Shown piece by piece: positions 1 to 5,867 of a DNA stretch of 5,867 nt. How positions within the stretch are numbered: the first letter of the stretch is position 1; the number at the start of each line of letters is the position of its first letter. Source of the DNA: Syntrophomonas sp. (lineage in GTDB: Bacteria; Bacillota; Syntrophomonadia; Syntrophomonadales; Syntrophomonadaceae). The translations under genes and the position numbers were made by a program. Under the pieces are notes generated by a model. It saw only the letters and a program-made list of their open reading frames with translations, made no database searches and had not been told where the DNA came from. The stretch covers positions 1 through 5,867 of the forward strand of contig JAQUUV010000139.1 in NCBI GenBank assembly GCA_028693695.1. The letters run 5' to 3'.

Positions 1-3000
1 GGTCGATCACTCCCTGAACCAGAAGTTCTTCCTCACATTGCTCCCAACCAGCAATAATATCAGATGCTCTGCAAACCAGGTTGAAGGGAACTTCACGATA
101 TACCTTTCCAGCCTGCAGAATCCTTTGGCCCAGATCAGATCGGAAAAATTTCAAGACTCTGGCAACGTCTACAAGCTGTGCTTCTTCTTCTCTTAGCAAT
201 TCCTGTTTTACCATTTCTTGAATCTGAGCACCGATTTGGGTTCCTAAGGTAACCCTTTGAAAATCTAGGTGCTGCATAACAAAATGCATGATGCTTCCTT
301 TTTCCGCACCGCTAAAATACGTTCCCCCTAGCCCTGCGGCCCCAACGCTTATGAACCGAGGGCGCTTTAACATCTGCGGGATGTTTATCCCTAAGCTTAC
401 CACTCCCCGGGTTTGCATGTTTTTTATCTGGCTTACCGATAGTTTGGAAGGAATCTGTACCGCCTCCCCGTATGGATAATGCCAGTTTAAGCGCTGCTCA
501 ATCAGTTCCTGCTCCAGGGAAATGTTTGTCGGCTGAAAGTCCTGCAGAATATTCTGAAAATTCTGGCTTCTTGGTTGCTGTTGTCCTTCTGCCTGAGCGA
601 CCTGGGAACGACTGATAATCTCCACCTTCCAGCGGAATTCTTCTGGCGATAATTCGCTGTTTTCGATATTAACCCCACTCAATTCACGCACTTTCAATCC
701 GTCACGGTGGCGCAATACCACCGGGCCAACCCAGTCCAGATGGCATCTAGCCTGCGCCAGTTGAAACGGGCTGATCTTTTTACTCCATGTTTTCGCCCTG
801 CGGGGCAGGTCGGACAAGGAACCTACCATTATCAGCTTATCGCGAGCACGCGTACAGGCTACATACAGAATCCGCATTTCTTCAGCCATGCTTTCCATCT
901 TTATCATGTTCTTCATGGCTACCCGGGCTATGGTATCCTTGTTGATCCGCAGTTCAGGATTGACGTAACAGGGGCCGATACCCAGGTCTTTGTGGAATAA
1001 TACCGAAGCTTTAGTGTCACTGAGGTTAAATCCATTGCCCATACCCGCTATAATAACCACTGGAAATTCCAAGCCCTTGCTTTTATGGATGCTCATAATG
1101 CGAACCACATTGTCATTTTCTCCCAATATCTTCGCCATGCCCATATCGCCGCTGCCTGCCTGCATTTTGTCCACAAACTTAATAAAATGAAACAGACCCT
1201 TTAGCGAAGTGGTCTGGAACTGGCTGGCCCGGTTGAAGAGAACCCTGAGGTTAGCCTGGCGCTGCATCCCGCCTGGCATGGCACCCACATAATAGTAGTA
1301 CCCGGTTTCCAGTAACAATTTCCAAATTAACTCATCCATAGCTGTATATCTGGCTGCTTCTTTCCAGGTATTGAGCTTATCTAGGAATGACTGCAGCTTT
1401 ACCTGCAAATCATCACTATGCTTGGCCAGGTATTCCTCCAGCGCCTCATAGTAGGTCGCCCCATGACTGCCCACCCGGATCGAAATCAATTCGTCGATGG
1501 TAAATCTGCCAATGGGTGAACGCAACACACTTAACAGGGGAATATCCTGGCGCTTATTATCTATCACCTTCAATAGATTCATGAAGATATTGATTTCCAG
1601 GGTTTGAAAGTAGCCCCTATCCACATCTGCATAGACGGGAATTCCTGCTCCTCGAAAAGTTTCCGAAAACACATCAGCCCGTTGCCGGGTGGCCCGCATC
1701 AGAATCACTATATCTCTATATTCCAGGGGACGATAACCAGCCTGCTGGGAGTCATAAAACGGCTGTCCGCATAGTTCCAGTATGCGCGCGGCCACCACTC
1801 TGGCTTCCACTTCCAGAGCACCTGGTTCTTCTGCTTCTTGTTCAACCACAGGCTCCCCATCGGGATCAGGTATTTCCGGTTTCTTTTCAATCAAATAAAT
1901 TTCCATTGTGGGCGGAGCGGTATCACCACTGGTATCGCCCTTCGGGCACTCCTGATGTTCGCTATCGCTCACTATTATGATTGCACCCTTCGGGCACTCC
2001 TGATGTTCGCTATCGCTCACTATTAAGGTTGCTGGTGCATCCTTACGGATGCCATTAAGGGTGCTATCGCTCACCACTAATGTTGCATCTGGACAGTCTA
2101 CCCCTGGATATAGATATGCATCTTCATCATAGTCAATTTCACCAAAATCGCGGGACATAATCTGTCTAAAAATACAGTTTATCCCCTCAATTATTTCTCT
2201 CCGGCTGCGAAAATTCTTACGTAAATCGATACGCCGGTCAAGACCCCGAAGACTGCTTGGAAAGGCTGTATATTTTTCCATAAATAAAGAGGGATCTGCC
2301 AATCGGAAGCGGTAAATGCTCTGCTTAACATCCCCCACCAGGAAGAGATTGTCCTCTTTTTTAATACAATTCAAGATAATTTCCTGAACCAGGTTGCTAT
2401 CCTGGTATTCATCAACAAAAATATAGGCATATTTACGCTGGTATTCCTCTGCTACCTCGTTCCGGGCTAGAATGGCCAGGGCATAATGTTCCAGATCGTT
2501 GAAATCTACGATTCCCTTATCACTCTTTTTATCCCGATAGAACACTGCAAAAAAACTGACCAGGGTATATAGATATTCTATTTCAGGATAGAGCTCGTTC
2601 AAATCCTGACGAAATTGCTCCGGACTTTGGAACAATATCTTAGACTGGATGGTCTCAATGACCTTTTTTCCCTGCGCCCGGAGTTCCTTGACCTCTTCCT
2701 GCAATACCGCATCAGTGTCTTTGCCAGCCCTTCCCATGCGCGGATACTGTACCGCAGCTACCTGGTCGTAAAGTGAGGGTAGTCCCTGACCTAGCGCCTT
2801 AAGAAGCTGCTCAACCGTTTGCACATCCTCTATAAGGGCGGGCTGGTAAGCTTGAGGGCCTTGTAACATTTCCGTAATCTGTAGGGCTTCGCTAAAAAGA
2901 TCCCTGGCCCCAACTAGGTTTATGCGCAGTTGCTGGGTAAGACTCTCAACCCAGGGACAGCGGGCAAATTCTTCCTCATTCATATTAAAATCCCCAGCTC

Positions 3001-3577
3001 TGGTTTCCAGCCATGCCAGTGGATTCGGCTTACTCTGAATAAAATCGTAGGTCTTCAGTACCAAGTTTTGCAGGGGAGCATCATCTTTGCCCCCCCCAAA
3101 CATTTCCACCAAGCTTAAAAATGGAGGAGCTGCTTTAGCGTATTCGTTTTCCAACAGCTCTTCTATGGCTTCCAGCTTCATTATTGAAGTTTCGGTGGTA
3201 TCTCCGATACGAAAGTTGGGATCAACATCAATTAAATGAAAATATTTTCTAACCACATCGGTACAAAATGCATGTAGGGTGCTGATAGATGCCCGGTTGA
3301 GCAAGTTCATCTGACTTCTCAAGTGTTCTTCGTTTTCATCTTTATTTTCCAGTTCCGCCATAAGGGCAGTGCTGATTCTCTCGCGCATCTCTCCGGCTGC
3401 TGCATGGGTAAAGGTTGCAACCAGCATCCGGTCAATATTCACCTTGTCCTTTATAATCAACTGAATAATGCGCTCCACCAGAACCGCGGTTTTGCCTGAA
3501 CCTGCTGCTGCTGCCACCAAAAGATTAGTATTTCTAGCTGTTATGGCATGTTCCTGCTCTTCAGTCCACTCTCGCAA
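1..3577 (-). CDS. addA: AddA helicase-nuclease subunit, 3' partial, carrying an in-frame repeat insertion
   Basis: AddA is the UvrD-like (SF1A) 3'-5' motor of AddAB and also cuts one strand through a C-terminal RecB-type nuclease. I read 1192 codons without a stop from a TTG at 3577-3575. This start is chosen because a strong GGAGG lies 9 bases upstream and the protein opens with the family's WTEEQ-A Q motif (Q8). Motifs seen: Walker A AAAAGSGKT 22-30 (K29); Ia TFTHAAAGEMRERI 55-68 (His where Asn is usual); VDFNDLEHYAL from 357; Walker B IFVDEYQD 386-393; III VGDVKQSIYRFR 414-425; IV NFRS 455-458; V MSIHKSKGLEFP 828-839; VI YVACTRAR 905-912. The nuclease domain begins with GSIMHFVMQHL (H1098). 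The window stops at the Asp of VQGVID (residue 1192), so the following DYK motif and roughly 50-70 residues lie outside. Residues 498-547 are a three-unit repeat insertion not expected in the family. The frame is intact on both sides and no frameshift is seen. AddA is translationally coupled to addB. Confidence 0.97.
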   Translation of the reverse strand, partial: MREWTEEQEHAITARNTNLLVAAAAGSGKTAVLVERIIQLIIKDKVNIDRMLVATFTHAAAGEMRERISTALMAELENKDENEEHLRSQMNLLNRASISTLHAFCTDVVRKYFHLIDVDPNFRIGDTTETSIMKLEAIEELLENEYAKAAPPFLSLVEMFGGGKDDAPLQNLVLKTYDFIQSKPNPLAWLETRAGDFNMNEEEFARCPWVESLTQQLRINLVGARDLFSEALQITEMLQGPQAYQPALIEDVQTVEQLLKALGQGLPSLYDQVAAVQYPRMGRAGKDTDAVLQEEVKELRAQGKKVIETIQSKILFQSPEQFRQDLNELYPEIEYLYTLVSFFAVFYRDKKSDKGIVDFNDLEHYALAILARNEVAEEYQRKYAYIFVDEYQDSNLVQEIILNCIKKEDNLFLVGDVKQSIYRFRLADPSLFMEKYTAFPSSLRGLDRRIDLRKNFRSRREIIEGINCIFRQIMSRDFGEIDYDEDAYLYPGVDCPDATLVVSDSTLNGIRKDAPATLIVSDSEHQECPKGAIIIVSDSEHQECPKGDTSGDTAPPTMEIYLIEKKPEIPDPDGEPVVEQEAEEPGALEVEARVVAARILELCGQPFYDSQQAGYRPLEYRDIVILMRATRQRADVFSETFRGAGIPVYADVDRGYFQTLEINIFMNLLKVIDNKRQDIPLLSVLRSPIGRFTIDELISIRVGSHGATYYEALEEYLAKHSDDLQVKLQSFLDKLNTWKEAARYTAMDELIWKLLLETGYYYYVGAMPGGMQRQANLRVLFNRASQFQTTSLKGLFHFIKFVDKMQAGSGDMGMAKILGENDNVVRIMSIHKSKGLEFPVVIIAGMGNGFNLSDTKASVLFHKDLGIGPCYVNPELRINKDTIARVAMKNMIKMESMAEEMRILYVACTRARDKLIMVGSLSDLPRRAKTWSKKISPFQLAQARCHLDWVGPVVLRHRDGLKVRELSGVNIENSELSPEEFRWKVEIISRSQVAQAEGQQQPRSQNFQNILQDFQPTNISLEQELIEQRLNWHYPYGEAVQIPSKLSVSQIKNMQTRGVVSLGINIPQMLKRPRFISVGAAGLGGTYFSGAEKGSIMHFVMQHLDFQRVTLGTQIGAQIQEMVKQELLREEEAQLVDVARVLKFFRSDLGQRILQAGKVYREVPFNLVCRASDIIAGWEQCEEELLVQGVID
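1937..1947 (-). repeat. Small palindrome in repeat unit 3
   Basis: The minus strand reads GCCC-GAA-GGGC: a 4-bp perfect stem with a GAA triloop closed by C-G, a type of mini-hairpin known to be unusually stable in DNA. It encodes the Cys-Pro-Lys-Gly end of the unit. Confidence 0.6.
1985..1995 (-). repeat. Small palindrome in repeat unit 2
   Basis: The minus strand reads GCCC-GAA-GGGT. This is the same hairpin as in unit 3, with the outer pair changed from G-C to a G-T wobble and three Watson-Crick pairs kept. Confidence 0.5.
2037..2052 (-). repeat. Palindrome in repeat unit 1
   Basis: The minus strand reads GCATCC-GTAA-GGATGC: a perfect 6-bp stem with a four-base loop of the GNRA pattern. 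It sits in the second half of the unit, where units 2 and 3 have their GCCC-GAA-GGGC hairpin, but its sequence is different. Confidence 0.6.
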
Positions 3578-5867
3578 GTGCAGTCCCCTCCTTTGTCCCA
3601 CGGATTCGGGTAATGACTTCTTCGTCCTTCAAAGGCCGAATATTTCTATAATTATTATCCTCCAACAAGCGATCGAACTGACAAAAAGCTCGGTAGGGAC
3701 AAAACGCGCAAGCATTCCGGCGACTGTCATTAATCGGTTCGATTTTCACCTTACCACGCATGATCTCCCGGCCAATTTCCTGGAGCAGTCCCTCAACATG
3801 GAAGATGAGGGCCATAAAATCCTCCTGGGCCAAAACGGAAGAATTTTTTGTAAAACCTTCATCCTTGGTTAAAGCTACCGGAATGATTTCGGAGCTCTTC
3901 CCAATTTCGCGATCCAATTGGCGAACCAGTCGGACATCTTCCAGAGCCAACCCGGTCATTTTCAGCTTTTTGGCAATTTCCTTCTCGATGGTCTCCACTA
4001 CCTTGGATTCGGTATTAATCAGAGGGTCATCAATCTTAAAATAGAATATCCCTGCCGGTATCATTTGCTGACGCTTTAACTGCTGAGTGCTAGCCAAAAC
4101 GGCCTGTAGATAAATCATAAGTTGCAGGCTTAATCCATAATAGACATCAGACAGACTGAACTTCTGATTCCCGGATTTATAATCAATTATTTTAACAAAG
4201 GTTCCATCTTCCTCGTCCAGCAAGTCAACCCGGTCTATTCTTCCTACCAGGTGAAATATTTCCCCATTCCCAAGTTCAATTTTGATGGCCGGAAAGGGGC
4301 ATCCCGGGCCAAAACTCACTTCGTAATCCAAAGGCTTAAAATCGCCGTGTTGAAGGTGGGTAGTGAGAGTCCACACCGCCCGGCGGCTAATCCGCTTCAG
4401 TCGTTTCATCAGATACTGGTAGCGATGGGTACTGGCGAATACCCCATGCCCATGCGCGGGCGCCATTTCATCCATAATACCGTCCATAATGCTTTCACAT
4501 TCTACCCGCTGTAATTCTGACCAGTTTATATGCTCGTCCCTCAGTTTTAGTGCAAATGACTGCAGGCAGTTATGAAATAGTTCTCCCACATCCGGGGCTC
4601 CTACCGCAAATATCTTACGTTCCTGCGGTTTTAAACCATAGCGGACAAAATGAGCGAAGGGACAGCTTACAAATTGCTCCACTCGTGAAACGGTGGAATG
4701 AAGCGGTAGGTGATACAGCCGGCGGGCATTTTCAGAACCAATAAAAGATGTCTGGTTATGATGAAACAAACCGTCGATTACTGAGCTCAACTGTTCCTGC
4801 CAGGCTTCCTGTCCATAGTACCAGCCATAGACATCCCACCAGAAATCTTCGCTAGCTTTACCATCCAGACTAAGTCGCAGGTTTTCGACCAAGTATTTAA
4901 AGGAGCTATTAGGAGTTGATACCTTGTGTAACTCATGTTGGCGATTATTTAACACGTCACTCTCTAGTTTCAAGGAAGGGAACAGTTTCTGGCAGCGATC
5001 GATTAAGAGCGACGGGCGCAAGGCTTTACCCTCCATGTCAGCCATGGCCAAGGACAAACCCAGATACTCGCTAGGCTTGGTCAAGGCTGTATAGATTAAA
5101 AACTTCTCCTCAGTAAATTTATGATTAAGATCAAAACCCAGGTCCAATCCCTTGTCCATGAGCAGTTCTTTCTCAGCCTCGGACAAAATGCCTTCCTCTT
5201 CCTGACCTGAAGGTAAGATCCCGTCATTAACCCCTACTACCAACAGTCCGCGAATATCATGACTTTTTGACCTTTGAATATTACCCACCAGAACCTGATC
5301 AATAGTAGTGGGGATGATACCCACTTCCTGTGACAAAAAGCCCGCCTCCAGGATACGCAGGTATTCTTTAATATTGACTTCCTGGTCTCCCATTATCTCC
5401 ACCATTTGGTCAAGTATTTCCAGAACGATATTCCATATCTGAGTATTTTCATGCACCAGTTCATAACGGCTTAGACCGTTCAATTTTTCTATCCATTCTT
5501 CCAGTCTACCCCGCACCCCAATGTCTTCAAGGTATTCATAGAAGGCCTTTGTGATGTAGGTGATAGAATTTTTCCCTTTTACCTGCTTCTCCAGCTTCTG
5601 GAGCGGAATGATAAAGGTCTCCCGCCACCGGTTCAGTTCTTCTAAAGGCTCGTGCTGGTCCAAGTAAAATTCTTCTTTCCAATGTTGTCCCTGAATTCCA
5701 TAGCGGAGCACGAAATTCTCCAATTTCTCGATATCATCGTCAGTCAGTCCGCTAAAACCGGTTTTAAAGAAGCGGAATACATCTTCATAACGATACCCGC
5801 GACGAATCACTTCCAGGGAAGACAAGATGAGTTGAATGAGGGGGTTGTTCATAATATCTCTCTTCTG
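3561..5867 (-). CDS. addB: AddB (RexB-like) subunit of the AddAB helicase-nuclease, 5' partial
   Basis: AddB pairs with AddA to unwind and degrade DNA ends at double-strand breaks. In Bacillus this subunit reads Chi and cuts the 5'-ended strand. The frame is open to the right edge (768 residues plus stop). The Met codon at 5852-5850 is internal: the frame continues upstream of it and only about two thirds of the usual ~1160 residues is present. The N-terminal domain with Walker A lies outside. Numbering from that Met, residues 177-214 (TTIDQVLVGN, VVGVNDGILP) and 246-285 (FLIYTALTKPSEYL, ADMEGKALRPS) are the AddB versions of late helicase motifs. The nuclease domain has H427 (GELFH), D540 (GRIDRVD), D557 and K559 (IIDYKSG) and Q577 (GLSLQLMIYL). 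C397 plus C715-x2-C718-x5-C724 form the four-cysteine [4Fe-4S] staple. The 318-residue gap between C397 and C715 is close to that in Bacillus AddB. All nuclease and cluster residues are present, so it looks functional. It overlaps addA by 17 bases. Confidence 0.97.
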   Translation of the reverse strand, partial: QKRDIMNNPLIQLILSSLEVIRRGYRYEDVFRFFKTGFSGLTDDDIEKLENFVLRYGIQGQHWKEEFYLDQHEPLEELNRWRETFIIPLQKLEKQVKGKNSITYITKAFYEYLEDIGVRGRLEEWIEKLNGLSRYELVHENTQIWNIVLEILDQMVEIMGDQEVNIKEYLRILEAGFLSQEVGIIPTTIDQVLVGNIQRSKSHDIRGLLVVGVNDGILPSGQEEEGILSEAEKELLMDKGLDLGFDLNHKFTEEKFLIYTALTKPSEYLGLSLAMADMEGKALRPSLLIDRCQKLFPSLKLESDVLNNRQHELHKVSTPNSSFKYLVENLRLSLDGKASEDFWWDVYGWYYGQEAWQEQLSSVIDGLFHHNQTSFIGSENARRLYHLPLHSTVSRVEQFVSCPFAHFVRYGLKPQERKIFAVGAPDVGELFHNCLQSFALKLRDEHINWSELQRVECESIMDGIMDEMAPAHGHGVFASTHRYQYLMKRLKRISRRAVWTLTTHLQHGDFKPLDYEVSFGPGCPFPAIKIELGNGEIFHLVGRIDRVDLLDEEDGTFVKIIDYKSGNQKFSLSDVYYGLSLQLMIYLQAVLASTQQLKRQQMIPAGIFYFKIDDPLINTESKVVETIEKEIAKKLKMTGLALEDVRLVRQLDREIGKSSEIIPVALTKDEGFTKNSSVLAQEDFMALIFHVEGLLQEIGREIMRGKVKIEPINDSRRNACAFCPYRAFCQFDRLLEDNNYRNIRPLKDEEVITRIRGTKEGTALARVD
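3587..3594 (-). promoter_or_regulatory. Ribosome binding site that fixes the addA TTG start
   Basis: On the minus strand this reads AAAGGAGG, a near-perfect Shine-Dalgarno sequence, followed by 9 bases and then TTG. It lies within the last codons of addB (the Lys-Glu-Gly of the C-terminal TKEGTALARVD). No ATG or GTG occurs in the addA frame between it and the Walker A region, so TTG is the only plausible start. The arrangement implies translational coupling and roughly balanced synthesis of the two subunits, which is an inference. Confidence 0.85.

Larger units (their letters stand above)
1937..2086 (-). repeat. In-frame tandem repeat block inside addA (three 16-18 codon units)
   Basis: Read in the addA frame, the block encodes three consecutive units. 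Residues 498-515 are ATLVVSDSTLNGIRKDAP (2086-2033), 516-531 are ATLIVSDSEHQECPKG (2032-1985) and 532-547 are AIIIVSDSEHQECPKG (1984-1937). Units 2 and 3 are identical over 40 bases (1986-2025 versus 1938-1977, offset exactly 48). All three share the 12-mer GCTATCGCTCAC on the plus strand at 1961, 2009 and 2063. The block separates the family-typical stretch GEIDYDEDAYLYPG from MEIYLIEKK. In relatives such as Bacillus AddA this is a length-variable acidic loop between motif IV and the 2B region. All unit lengths are multiples of three, so the reading frame survives. It resembles interspersed coding repeats such as Rickettsia palindromic elements in behaviour. I do not recognise the family, and its identity as a mobile repeat is inference. 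Confidence 0.85.

Noticed and set aside
1708..1890. Minus-strand 60-residue ORF
   Set aside because: It is out of frame within addA. The true frame here gives the conserved PLEYRDIVILMRATRQRADV segment of AddA.
1838..2026. Plus-strand 62-residue ORF with the repeated peptide RALLMFAIAHY
   Set aside because: It is the antisense reading of the addA repeat block. It has no convincing ribosome binding site and the real coding frame is on the minus strand. Such peptides could be misannotated as genes wherever this repeat occurs.
1937..2086. CRISPR array or minisatellite-only explanation for the repeats
   Set aside because: The units abut without unique spacers, number only three, and lie in frame inside a conserved gene, so this is not a CRISPR. 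A pure replication-slippage origin is possible for units 2 and 3 but does not explain the palindrome in each unit.
3468..3872. Plus-strand 134-residue ORF across the addA/addB junction
   Set aside because: It is antisense to well-conserved AddA Walker A and AddB cysteine motifs, has no recognisable domain and no upstream signal. It is a shadow frame.
5850..5852. Met codon as the true start of AddB
   Set aside because: The frame stays open to the window edge, no ribosome binding site at a good distance is decisive, and the protein would lack the whole N-terminal ATPase-like domain of the family.
1..5867. Short Chi-like pentamers (AGCGG of Bacillus) as regulatory sites
   Set aside because: A five-base word occurs by chance several times in a window this size, and the Chi sequence of this organism is unknown.

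Overview
The window lies entirely inside one two-gene operon on the minus strand: addB followed by addA, the two subunits of the AddAB (RexBA-type) ATP-dependent helicase-nuclease. AddAB resects double-strand DNA breaks, responds to Chi sites and prepares 3' tails for RecA. Both genes run off the window. AddB lacks roughly its first 400 residues (right edge), and AddA lacks roughly its last 50-70 residues (left edge). No other gene, RNA gene, promoter or terminator can be supported, and there is no intergenic space.

Layout in transcription order, right to left: 5867-3561 is the 3' two thirds of addB, with its helicase-like C-terminal motifs, nuclease domain and the four cysteines of an iron-sulfur cluster. 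At 3594-3587 a strong Shine-Dalgarno sequence lies inside the end of addB, followed by a TTG start for addA at 3577, so the genes overlap by 17 bases. From 3577 to 1, addA carries all the UvrD/SF1A helicase motifs I-VI and the beginning of its RecB-family nuclease domain. The window cuts it at the first nuclease aspartate.

The most unusual element is at 2086-1937. It is a 150-bp block of three tandem, in-frame units, each encoding 16-18 residues with a shared VSDS core, inserted into addA between helicase motifs IV and V. Two units are identical over 40 bp and the third is diverged. Each unit carries a small palindrome at the same place, but with different sequence. It looks like a coding-compatible interspersed repeat that invaded and then duplicated inside an essential-type repair gene without breaking the frame.

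Organism: AddAB of this form, with an AddB Fe-S cluster and close similarity in motif wording and cysteine spacing to Bacillus AddB, indicates a Firmicute. The moderate GC content, TTG start and strong GGAGG site fit a clostridial lineage, possibly of the Syntrophomonas/Desulfotomaculum kind. The lineage is inference only.
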